A model generated the notes under the pieces. That model searched no databases, was not told the origin of the DNA, and worked only from the letters and a program-made list of their open reading frames with translations. Below, piece after piece: positions 19,183 to 28,482 of a stretch of 36,726 nt of DNA (position 1 is its first letter; the number at the start of each line of letters is the position of its first letter). The position numbers and the translations under genes were made by a program. Origin of the DNA: Prasinococcaceae sp. CCMP 1430 (Eukaryota > Prasinodermophyta > Palmophyllophyceae > Prasinococcales > Prasinococcaceae). Where the stretch lies: NCBI GenBank assembly GCA_013416795.1, contig RQSC01000842.1:1-36726 (forward strand), read 5' to 3'.

Positions 19183-19196
19183 ACCCTAACCCTAAA
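19183..19196. promoter_or_regulatory. Two adjacent telomere-type units in the kinesin/kinase divergent promoter
   Basis: ACCCTAACCCTAAA is two consecutive CCCTAA/CCCTAAA units, about 460 bp upstream of the kinesin ATG. It is the cleanest tandem telomere-like match in the window. An N at 19315 lies in the same gap, next to a CACACA stretch. Confidence 0.5.
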
Positions 19197-19314
19197 TCCT
19201 CGGAGGCCTGCCCGGGCCCACCCACCCCCGCGCACGCGCGCTCGCCGGCCGGCGAAACAAAAACACGTCCGGCTGGCAGGCGGAAAAAAGACTGACAGAC
19301 GGAGAGACACACAC

Positions 19315-19315
19315 N
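19315..19315. other. Ambiguous base N in the kinesin/kinase intergenic region
   Basis: A single N after an ACACAC run. It may mark a gap, and the missing 5' exon or start of the kinase gene could lie there. Confidence 0.9.
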
Positions 19316-19526
19316 CCGCTGGGAGCGCGGCTGGTGGTGGGCGCGGCGAGGGGATTGAGGGCGCGGATGGCGGTGGCGGCGACGGCCGGCCGCGAGCGCG
19401 GGGGCAGAGGGCGGGGGAGGACGATCGAGGGCCGGTGCCGTCCCGCGAGCGCGGGCATCCGCACGGGGCGCGGGGGCGAGCGAGGAAGCGAGCGCAGCAG
19501 CCACCCCCGCTGGATGGCGCGCCTGA

Positions 19527-21200
19527 CTCCGACCGCGAGGCGCCTGCGCCTGCGACCCTCGGGCTGACGGCGAGTGCGGGCTTGCTCGCGGTGGGCCTCG
19601 TCGCTCGCGCGCTCGCGCGGCGGCGCACGCGGCGGCGCAGGCCGCAGCTGAGCGCGCGGCAGCCGCGCAAGCGGCGGCCGTCGCACGGCGCGAGGCGGAG
19701 CAGCGCGCCGCTGCCCGAGCCGTCGCGCTGGCTGAGCTCGAGGCGAAGTTCGAGCCTCTGCCCAATTGCAAGCTCGTACCGCGGGCCGAGCTCGCCAGGC
19801 CGTGGTCGCCCGTCGGCGGAGGCTCGTTCGGCTCGGTCTTCAGCACGTCGTGGCTCGGCCAGCCTGTCGTGGCGAAAAGGCTCAAGCGCGTGCGCGATCT
19901 CGCCGATGTCGACGCGCTCGTCGCTGAGGCGGCCGTCCTCGGCGCGATCGGCCCGCACCCCTGCATCGGGCTCTATTACGGAGTGAGCGTGGACGTCGTC
20001 GACGAGCCCGCCAGGGGGGGAGGCGAAGGCGACGGCAGCGCGAGCGCGGACGACGGCGGCGGCGGCGCGCGGCGGGCAGGCAGCGCACCCGTCTGGGATC
20101 GCCTGCGCCCCGACGTCGCGCTAATCATGGACCTGGCGGAGGGTGACCTGTCGATGCTGCTGTACAGCCGCGACAGCGCCACGGGTGAATTCGACTACCC
20201 GCTCTCGCTGGCAGACGCGCTGGGGCTGGCGCTGCAGATCGCGCAGGCGCTCGCGCACCTGCACTCGACGGGCGTGGCGCACATGGACCTGAAGCCGGAG
20301 AACGTGCTGCTCGAGGCTGCGCGCGAGGGCACGCCCACGGTCGCCGGCGGTCGGTGGCGCGCTCGCGTCGCCGACTTCGGCCTCGCACGCATCTCGACGT
20401 ATCAACGCACGAATTCGCCAACCTCGACATTGCAAGGCTCCACTGTCAGCTCGAGCGTCATGAGCTCGGTTCGTGGCGCGCGCGGCGCTCATTTGGCCGC
20501 GTCGTACGTCGGCAGCACTGCCACGAGCGCCTACCGGCCGTCGGCCGCCGTGGCACTTGGGACGCGTGGCGCTGAGGGAACTGTTGAAGTTGGGGGCGCG
20601 CCCATGGCTGGCGACACCGTCGACGAGACGGAGGCTGCCGGGAGAGGCGCGGAGGAGGGCCGCGGAAGCGCGGGTCAGGCGGCGCAGGATCAGCCCGCAA
20701 CACCGGCGGAGGCCGTGCGCGCGGCGGCCGTCGCGGCGCACGCCGCCGCGCACGGCGCCGCGCCGCGGAATCGGCGCGTTGGAACGTACGCCTTCATGCC
20801 ACCTGAGGCGTTTTCCACGTCTGATAGCGACATGGACGGTTCGTACGACGAGCGCTGCGACGTGTACTCCTTCGGCGTGCTGCTGTGGACGCTCATGACC
20901 CGCGAGCGACCGTGGCAGCGTTGTGGCAGCCGCAAGGAGCTGGTGGCGCGCGTGACGTCTGGCGAGCGGCCACCGTTGCGCCTGCCGCACGCGGAGATGC
21001 TCCGTCCGCAGCCGCCGCAGCTCGTTCACCTGTGGCCAGCGGGCACCCCTCCAGGGGTGGCCTCTCGCTTCGCCGAGCTCGTGCGCGCGTGCTGGCACCA
21101 CGAGCCCGCGGCACGCCCGGACATGTCCACTGCGATCACCGAGCTGCAGGCGATCGCTGCAGAAAGCGCCGCCGCCGCCGCCAGGGCCCCCTCGCGCTAA
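19527..21200 (+). CDS. TKL-like protein kinase with activation-segment insertion (5' end unresolved)
   Basis: The frame is open from after a stop at 19524-19526 and has no ATG before the glycine loop, so the start must come from an upstream exon or a frame error. An Ala/Arg/Glu helical stretch (about 19629-19760) precedes the kinase domain. Seen there: glycine loop GGGSFGSVF; VVAKRLKR with Lys codon 19875; catalytic loop HMDLKPENVLL (Asp codon 20286); DFG codons from 20373; PPE in FMPPEAF (20799-20807); DVYSFGVLLW; and CWHHEPAARPDM. All catalytic residues are present, but HMD replaces HRD, making it a non-RD kinase. About 142 residues separate DFG from PPE, versus the usual 20-35; the insert is Ser/Ala/Gly-rich. 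The pattern DVYSFGVLLWTL with a CW-x(7)-RP motif is typical of tyrosine-kinase-like Ser/Thr kinases. It is convergent with the prolyl hydroxylase, 173 bp between stops. Confidence 0.82.
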   Translation, partial: LRPRGACACDPRADGECGLARGGPRRSRARAAAHAAAQAAAERAAAAQAAAVARREAEQRAAARAVALAELEAKFEPLPNCKLVPRAELARPWSPVGGGSFGSVFSTSWLGQPVVAKRLKRVRDLADVDALVAEAAVLGAIGPHPCIGLYYGVSVDVVDEPARGGGEGDGSASADDGGGGARRAGSAPVWDRLRPDVALIMDLAEGDLSMLLYSRDSATGEFDYPLSLADALGLALQIAQALAHLHSTGVAHMDLKPENVLLEAAREGTPTVAGGRWRARVADFGLARISTYQRTNSPTSTLQGSTVSSSVMSSVRGARGAHLAASYVGSTATSAYRPSAAVALGTRGAEGTVEVGGAPMAGDTVDETEAAGRGAEEGRGSAGQAAQDQPATPAEAVRAAAVAAHAAAHGAAPRNRRVGTYAFMPPEAFSTSDSDMDGSYDERCDVYSFGVLLWTLMTRERPWQRCGSRKELVARVTSGERPPLRLPHAEMLRPQPPQLVHLWPAGTPPGVASRFAELVRACWHHEPAARPDMSTAITELQAIAAESAAAAARAPSR

Positions 21201-21373
21201 GCGCGCGCGCATGGCGGTGTGACGAATTGAAGGCGCCTGGTGGGCTCTGCGCGCCCCACGCGCGTCTACCACGCCCGTTCCTCCCAGCAGCGGCTTTCGA
21301 CGCCAAATACGGCCCGCAGTGACACAGTGACGCAGAGAATCGTTGTATACCAAGTTAACAGTACCAATTAATG

Positions 21374-22727
21374 CTAGTCGCACACGGACGGCGTGGAGGG
21401 CGCAACGCACGCCGTGCTGTCGTCAGAGAGCGACGGCGCCGCGTCGTCCGCGAGCTCCTCAAGCGCGAGCGCGGCGAGGCCGTCCAGCGCATCGTGTCCC
21501 TCCCCCCCGACGCCGAGTCCAGCGCCCGCTTCGACGCCCGCACCCGCCCCCACTTCGGCGAGCGCGTCCAGCGCGGGCGCGGTGCCGGCTTCGCAGCCGT
21601 CGCCCTCGCCGTTGAGAGCGCCAGAGGTGCGCGCGAGCCGTCGCTGTCCCATCACCCATAGCGTGAGGGCGTACCTGTCCGGTGCGTCGATGGAGATCGG
21701 AAGCACCTCATGGCGCGTGGCGTCCGCTTCAAAGAGCACGACCGTACCCGCCTCGGGCACAACACGCATCTCCCTCTCGCCCTCCACCTCAACCTCGCCC
21801 ACCTCCTGCAAGCAGCAAGTGCGTCAGCGACGCAGCGCGCACACTCGCGCTCTCCTGGACGTGCGGATGCGCAAGGGGTACGCAGATGCGCGCTCGCGCG
21901 TGCTGACCCGCACGCACGTGCCTTCCGCAGGTCCACTCGCAGGCAGCCCCCGTGCGCGTCGGCGTCCCAACCCTTGGTGAGGTACGCGACGGCGGTGAGC
22001 ACGCGGCCGTCCCCACGGCCGTCGCCGTCAGCGTTGTCCACGTGCGCACCGTAGCCTGATGCACCCGCGGCGTAGCGCGCCACCATCGCATCCGTGCGCT
22101 CTGTACGCTGAAGCACGTCTGTAAGCGCGTCGCACGTGGCCTGCGCGTGTCAGGCAGCGCATGCGAGCGCGTGCCGGGGGCGGGTGTGTGTGGGGGGGGA
22201 AGGGGCAGGGCGTCAGCATGTCAAGTGCATCCGACTGCATACGCACATGCGCGGCGCGAGGCATGCGTGAGCGGTCTCACCTCCGCTATCGCGGCGAGCT
22301 CCCCGTCGACCACCGCGAGCGCACTTGTAGAGAGCGTGCTGAGCAAATCTTCCTGCGTACAGCCGACCCCGCTGGCTCTGCTCGCCGCTGCGGCAGGGGC
22401 TGCGGGTGCTCCCGTCGTCTCTGCGGCGACTCCAGCTCGCCGCGTGGCCATCCGTTCCGCTCGGTGTGCGTGCAGCCACATGACGCTGTCGGATCGCGCC
22501 GCAGCGTCGTGGGCCGCAGTGAGCCCCCCCCTCCCCCCCTCCACCGTCACCTGACCCGCCTCCATCGCGCCCGCCGCGTGCAGCTCGCGCGCCTCCGCGG
22601 CGGCCGCCGCGCAGAGCTCCGCGGGCAGCGCGCCACCTCGCACGCCCGAGCGGGCGCACCGCGGCGGGGCGCGGCCGCTGCGCGCGCCGCGACCTCCACC
22701 CCGGCCGCATCCATACCACCACCCCAC
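21374..22727 (-). CDS. HIF-type (EGLN/PHD-like) prolyl 4-hydroxylase, three exons
   Basis: Exons 22727-22281, 22140-21922 and 21805-21374; introns of 140 nt (gtgaga...gcgcag) and 116 nt (gcacgt...ttgcag), the second a GC-AG intron. All junctions are phase 0. The catalytic core reads like animal EGLN: SDSVMWLH, MVARYAAGASGYGAHVDNADGDGR, LTAVAYLTKGWD, GGCLRV, then VVLFEADATRHEVLPI and DRYALTLWVM. Iron ligands are His (codon 22044-22042), Asp (22038-22036) and distal His (21712-21710); Arg at 21676-21674 binds 2-oxoglutarate. A Gly/Ala-rich acidic tail of about 80 residues follows. The reaction is O2- and 2-oxoglutarate-dependent proline hydroxylation. In protists such as Dictyostelium and Toxoplasma this family acts on Skp1, so an O2-sensing role is likely by analogy. 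The 5' end has no in-frame ATG: 22727 is a GTG, while an ATG at 22714 (MDAAGVEVAARAAAAP) is in another frame. Confidence 0.85.
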
Positions 22728-22763
22728 GGGTGGGAGAGAGTGAGAGAGGGAAGGACGAAGGTG

Positions 22764-22789
22764 GGAGGAGGAGGAGGAGGAGGAGGAGG
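22764..22789. repeat. (GGA)n purine tract
   Basis: A GGA triplet run inside a longer purine-rich stretch (about 22730-22820) in the divergent promoter between the prolyl hydroxylase (-) and the exonuclease (+). It could act as a GAGA-type or quadruplex-forming element. It is noncoding. Confidence 0.8.
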
Positions 22790-23172
22790 GTGAGAGAGAC
22801 AGCGAGAGAGAAGGAGGGCACCGGCTGCGGCGGGGAGGGTGGGGCCGAGGCGGGGCGCACCCGCCCGCCCGGGGCGCGGCGCGCCAAGTGGCGCCGGCGA
22901 TCGATTACCCGCACAAATCCAAATCCGCCAGATTATTGATTGATGGATGGGCAAACTCATCGCGCTTCGACCAGTCGACTGACTGACGTGCGTTTGGTTT
23001 GTTGGTTGGACCCCTGCGCGCGCATCTGGATCAAAAGACGGGCTCGTCCGGGGCGGCGGCGAGCGCGGCGGCGCGCCTGGCGCCTGGCGCCGGGTCGCGC
23101 GCGGGGAGGGGGCGTTGCGAGCGCGAGCACGCCCACCCCGCCCGCGAGCAAGCGAGCGCGCCGACGGGCGCG

Positions 23173-24287
23173 ATGGCGCACGCGCGCCCGGTGTCGCTCG
23201 CCGAGCAGCCCATCCTCCAGGTGTCGCCCGCGGGCCCCGTGTACTGCATCGACGTCGAGTGTGCCGCAACCGGGACCGGCCACAACGACCGCGAGATGAT
23301 CCAAATCGGCCTCGTGGACGCCGCGGAGAACGTGCTGTGCAACCTCTATGTGACACCAGAGTCGGCCGTCGTAAGCTATCTGACACCGCTGACAGGTGAG
23401 GGCGAGAAGAGCTGGACAGCCGCCCCACCCACCCACCCACCATCCCTCCCTTCCCTCCCCCCCCCCTCTCCTTTCTCGAGCATCATGTGCGCTGACGCGT
23501 CTGCGCGCGGGCCGGCCCACGTGCCGCCCTCCCCGCGTTGCGGCCCCCCACGCCATGGGCCTCGGCGCCCCGCGCCTGTGCACACAGGCATCACCGCCGA
23601 CATGATCGCGCAGTACGGCATGCCGCGTGACCAGGCGCTGGCTGCGCTGCGCGCATGCCTGCCACGCAACGCCGTCGTCGTGGGCCAGAACATTTCAACC
23701 GACATCAAGTGGCTGCAACTGCGCGAGGGACAGGACTACGCCAGCCTGGTCGACCTCGTGGGCCTCTTCCGCGCGTGGAATGAGAAGTATTCGAGCTACA
23801 CCTACTTTGGGCTGGAGCACGAGACCTCTATGCTGCTTGGCATTGATGACGCAGGCCAGGCGCACAACGCCGTCACCGACGCCATCAAGGTGCGAGCGCT
23901 CTGCCCGCACGCGCCACGAGAGGAGCGGGGTGGCGCGCCGACGCGCATGCCGCTCGATTCACGAGCGCTCGCGCGTCTCCCTCGAGCAGCCGCGCCCAGT
24001 GCACGCCCGAAGCTGGTGCTGTGCGGCCGAGTGAGCCGTTCCCATCGTTCCACGCAACTATGCTGACCTGCGCGCCATGGCAACACGCCGCTGCTCCGCT
24101 GAAGTCCATGCGCCTCTTCAAGCTGTACATGAGCCTGCAAGCGGACCCAGCCGCCATGGAAGCCGCGAGAAGGAAGCTGCTCTCGCGGCCTCCGGCGCCG
24201 TCATTCGCCCGCCTCAACCCGACTTTCGAGGGCTGCTGCATGGGCAACCGAAGAACATGCAAGTGCGGCGCTCCATTCTTCAGCTGA
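23173..24287 (+). CDS. DEDDh 3'-5' exonuclease of the REX4/ISG20/SDN type, three exons
   Basis: Exons 23173-23395, 23588-23889 and 24105-24287; introns of 192 nt (gtgagg...acacag, phase 1) and 215 nt (gtgcga...ctgaag, phase 0); 235 aa. Motifs: ExoI YCIDVECAATG (D27, E29), ExoII GQNISTDIKWL (D113), ExoIII AHNAVTDAIK (H167, D172), so the DEDDh set is complete. The first junction rebuilds LTPLTGITADMI, the usual text between ExoI and ExoII. The last exon (SMRLFKLYMSLQ, then CMGNRRTCKCGAPFF) matches a plant exonuclease tail and ends in a small Cys cluster, perhaps a zinc-binding element. It likely trims RNA 3' ends in nucleus or cytosol; the substrate (rRNA, small RNA or DNA) is not determined. 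The third-exon acceptor (AAG) is weak but fits phase and family. Confidence 0.85.
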
Positions 24288-24749
24288 GCGGCGCGAGGAG
24301 GGCGCGCGCCTGGCTTTGTCAGGCAGGGGCGGAGGCGGACATGGTGACGCGCAATGGGCGTGGGCGCGAATCAGCGCGACGGGGTGGGCGGAGGATGAGG
24401 CGTGAGAGGGGGGGGAGGGCGGAGTGGGAAGGCGGTCAGGGGCAGCTCGACCGTGCAAGCTCTACGAGCGGCAGCGCTGCCTGAAACCGAGCAGGCCGTA
24501 GGCGGCCTTGTACGATATGAATGCGGACACACACTAGCAAAAGCCAGCAAAAACATGTACACGAAAACTGATGTCACACTTGCCTCGAGCACATAGCCAG
24601 ACCATGCGCGGCCGGCGCACCGCCCGCGACCCGCCTGCTGTAGGCGGCGAGGCGGGGGGAGGGACTCGCTGGCTCATCGCGAGCGCCACACGCGCTCTCG
24701 GTCGCGCCCTCGCGGCCGGGACGCGCGCGCGCACAGGGGCGGGGGGGCG
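24288..24749. other. Intergenic region before the FAM135 gene
   Basis: 462 bp between tandem plus-strand genes, presumably the exonuclease 3' UTR and the FAM135 promoter. It includes a purine-rich tract (about 24365-24440) and an AT-richer segment (24515-24600). I see no gene, telo-box or RNA in it. Confidence 0.5.
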
Positions 24750-27700
24750 ATGGCGCCAGCGGGGGGCGCTGCAACCCCCGCCGCGACCCCGAAAGCGATC
24801 GCGATCGCGACCACGCCAGCGCCCGCGACGACGCCCGCCCCCGGCCTGGTGGACGCTCGTGCGGCGCAGCCGGGGGCTCCTCGGCTCGCGATTGGGGCCG
24901 CCGTCGTGGAGCTCAAGCTGTGGCTACACCGCTTCGTCAACGTGGACCTCTTCGAGCAAGGATGGTACGCCTTCCGCATCTCGGCGAGCGCGGATGCAGC
25001 GAATCACGCCACCGGTGGCAGCGGCACTGGCGGAGCTGCCGGAAACGATGCCAGCGGCACTCCGCGTGGCGGGCTGTTGCGGAGGACACGACGAGCAAAT
25101 GGAGTGGAGGCTAGAGAGCGAGGGGGCGGCGCGGGCCCGCAACGAGCGCGCGTGCTCGTGGCGCGTGGCGTCGGCGAAGAGCATCGGCAGCAGGCGCCGC
25201 AGAGCAGCTGTGGCGTAGTAGAGTCGACGCCGCTGGCGGGGGACTCAGCGGCCGCAGGAGGGGGGGGACATGCGCGTGTGCGGCTAACGGCCAACGATGG
25301 CTCTGGCACCGTGACCTCCTCCCCCTTTCGTATCAACTACGAGCGCGAGGACGTGGAGCTCGACCACGAAGTGTGCCTCGAGCTCGCATTGCGGGCTGAC
25401 GACGTGTGCGATGGCAGCGCGTCTGCCCTGCTGCGCGTCGAGCTGTTGTGCCTACCCAGCGCACGCGAGAGGCTCGACCCTGTCGACGGTTCTCCCCGGC
25501 CCCCGCCGCCGCTGCCACCCCTGTCGGCCCTGAAAGTCGTGTCCACCGCCGAGCTGCGCCTGCGCGGGCTCTCGCACGGCCTGCTCGAGGCCACCATGGT
25601 CCTGTTTGAGAGGCTTCACGTCGCCGCCATCGAGACGACCCTGCTTGCAGGCGTCATTAGATTTGAGCAGGTGGAGACGCTGGGCGTGACGTGGGGCGCG
25701 CGACAGAGCGACGACGACAGGCACGGCGGTGGATCCTTGCGCGCGCTGTCGCCACGTGCGTGCTTCAGCCCGCGGGGGCACGGCGCGCGCGGCGCGGCGG
25801 TTGAGTGGGGCAGCGAGCCACCTGGCGAGACAGCCGCGAAGAACGAGGTCGAAGTGGGCGTACGCTCAAAGGGTAGATCGGTTGGTTTGGATCGGTCCTG
25901 TCTCGATTCGCTGTATCACCGCGGCCTATCGCTCTCCCGTTTTGCTCGCCTCCTGCGGCCGCTGCTATCCACGGACGATGTGCCGCTGTATCCACGCGGC
26001 CTCGGCGGTGACGGATCGGCCGCAAACTCGCAGCTGATGGAATTCACCGACGCGGGCCTTCGCGCCGTGGCAGCGCTCGACGATCTGGTGGATGCCGCAG
26101 AGCTGGCCCGCGCTGCCGCCGCTGCCGCGGCTGACGATCTGCGATACGGAGGCTCTGGTGATCTGGTGTGCTTGGAAACGATGTGCGCACGCGCGCGCGA
26201 GCAGCTCGATGCCGCGCGAGGGGAAGTGTGTGCCATGCAGCGAGTCCGCCCGCGCGCGATGTGGCGCGTGTTGCGCGCGCGGGCGCATCTGCGCGAGCGT
26301 GGCGCTCCCTCGGCCAGACTGAGCAGCGTGCGCTCAACCGACTTCTGGGGCGGCGGCGCGCCGCAGCAGAGGTCGCTCACGAACATTGTTGCGCAGCGCA
26401 AGAGCGTTCGCGAGGCGGCACACGCACATCCTATGGTCGCACCCATTGAGGACTGTACGGCCAGAGGTCACGTGCCCTTCCTGCTCTTGCAGCCCATAGG
26501 AGAGACGGCAGTCGATGAGAGGCTCGAATGGCTGCTCGATGGGCGGACGGCGCACCTGCGGGATGGGACGGATGGCGCGCGCGCGGGCGAGCAAGCAGGC
26601 GTCATCGAGTGCGCTGTCGCCGACGTGGAAACGCCCACGGCGCGAGCCAGCGTCAAGGACGAATCCCGCGCCGCCTCGAATGCGAATGGCGGCGGGGCCC
26701 CACCTGCTCCCCTTGTCCCCTCTGCCGCACCCGCCGCCGCCGCCTCGGCGAGCGAGGGAGAGATGGATGTCGAGTCACCGATCGATGTGCGCTTCGACGG
26801 TGACCTGTTGGTGGGGGACTCAGACACTCCCGGGGAGGGGACTGGCGATTCGGCGGGAGTGCGGCGAGAGGAAAAGGAATCTGAGGGCGTGCCAACCCCC
26901 GAGTGGGACAAGTGCCAGGAGGGCAGCGCGAGCGACAGGAGCAGCACTGGCGCGGCGGGCGCCGCGCCTTGCGTGGGCGATGGAGACGGAGGATGTGATC
27001 GCGCGAGCCACGCGGCCGATGTGGCTGCAGTGCCCTCGCCCAAGGATGGACGCTCGGAGCTCGAAGAGACCGACGAATCTATAGTTGCCTCCCACATCGA
27101 TGGCGCTCCGGCCCCCTCTAAACCTAAGGACCGCAGCTCTGCTGCATCCCCAGCTCTCTTTCGTTTGGCTTCGGATGAACCCGGAGTGTGCCACCTGGTT
27201 GTGCTCGTCCACGGCTTTCTTGGGAACTCGCTCGACCTGCGCCTGTGGCGTAACCACATCGCGCTCGTGTATCCGGGCACGGAGTTTTTGATGAGCTGTG
27301 CCAACGAGAACAAGGGGACCTTCGACGACATCGACCTACTCGCGGAGAGGCTCGCGACGGAGGTGGACGACAAAATCGCCCAATTGGCCGATTGCAATCG
27401 CGGCGTTGTCCGGCTCAGTTTCATTGGCTGCTCCATTGGCAATCTCGTCGTGCGCGCCTGCCTGGGCAAGCCTCTCATGCGGCCGATGCTCGCCCGCCTG
27501 CACACGTACGTCTCCATCTCGGGGCCACACCTGGGCTGCCTCTACATCGGCAACTCGCTCGTCGACGGTGGCATGCGAGTGCTGGGAGCAGGTGCGCGAA
27601 TGAGTGGCTTTTGATTGCTGTGGGCGTGCCGAGCTCCGCGCGATGGTGCTCTAGAGGCGCGCGCGCTTGCTGCTCGCGTGTCCATCGCTCTGACGCCGCC

Positions 27701-28254
27701 CCGCGCGACGACGATGCGTACACACCGTGCGCCGCCGCCGCCGCCCCACGCTGGCGACGGCAGTGTGTCGCTCGAAGAGTCTGCAGCAGCTGTGTTTCAA
27801 GGACGCCCGGCGCTTCTCCGACACGTACCTGTACAAGCTCGCGCATTCCCCCACCGGCCTGGGCCTCTTCACCAATGTGCTGGTAATTTCCAGCCCGCAG
27901 GATCGCTACGTGCCGTACTGCTCGGCGCGGGTTGAGCCGCTGGCGCCCTGGCGCCCAAAGGACGATCGCTGGAGAGAGCACGCACGCATGGCTAGGGCCC
28001 TTTTCAGCCCCCTACTTCGCGCGCTGGCTGGCGGGGAGGCGAGGGCTGGCAAAGAGGGTGGCGTTGGCGACGCCCCGGCTGCTGCTATGCGCGGCGTCCG
28101 AGCGCGGTGCGACGTCGCCTTCGACTGGCCGCGCGCGTCCTCGCTCAGGGATGGCATCAACAAGGCTCTCGGGCGGGCGGCGCACATTGAGCTGGTGGAT
28201 AACGAGGCGTACATCACGCTTCTGCTCACAGAATTCCCGACGCTCTTCGAGTGA
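24750..28254 (+). CDS. FAM135-family lipase-like serine hydrolase, two exons
   Basis: Exon 1 24750-27591 and exon 2 27764-28254, with a 172-nt GT-AG intron (phase 1); 1110 aa. The N-terminal FAM135 domain shows LKLWLHRFVNVDLFEQGWY (about residues 52-70), then an Ala/Gly-rich linker and FRINYEREDVELDHEVCLEL. The middle (about 300-800) is variable, with an acidic Ser/Glu/Asp-rich region. The C-terminal DUF676 alpha/beta-hydrolase starts at about 812: HLVVLVHGFLGNSLDLRLW, nucleophile elbow FIGCSIGN (S895), ISGPHLGCLY, then across the splice KSLQQLCFKDARR, VISSPQDRYVPYCSAR (probable catalytic Asp) and GRAAHIELVDNEAY (probable His). Animal FAM135A/B have the same order with GHSLG at the elbow. The biochemical substrate is unknown for the family; lipid ester hydrolysis is assumed. 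The variable segment around 25060-25270 may hide a small intron, since a second frame is also open there. Confidence 0.88.
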
Positions 28255-28393
28255 CGGAAGCGACCGGCACTCGCGGCACCCTGCGATGCGGCGCGCCTTC
28301 CCCGTCGGGGCGGCGCGCGCCCGGGACATGCGGGTGGCGGTTTGTGGAACACGGCCGAATCGCGCAATCTGTCCAATGCAATTCTTTCCTTTT

Positions 28394-28399
28394 AATAAA
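28394..28399 (+). terminator. Possible AATAAA polyadenylation signal of the FAM135 gene
   Basis: AATAAA lies 140 bp after the FAM135 stop in a T-rich pocket (TTTCCTTTTAATAAA). It is the only canonical hexamer I noticed at a gene end here. Whether this organism uses it is unknown. Confidence 0.3.
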
Positions 28400-28482
28400 T
28401 GGCTGCAGAGCAGGTCACATACGGAGGGCCGTCGCACCGCATCAGTGCCCCTCGCTCTACAGTCCGCGGCGCGGTGGTCGGA

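Noticed and set aside
18720-19958. Upstream extension of the kinesin frame to about 1914 codons
   Set aside because: It runs through the N, the telomere-like motif and the opposite-strand kinase coding region, and is Arg/Pro-rich without domains. The ATG at 18719 directly precedes the motor.
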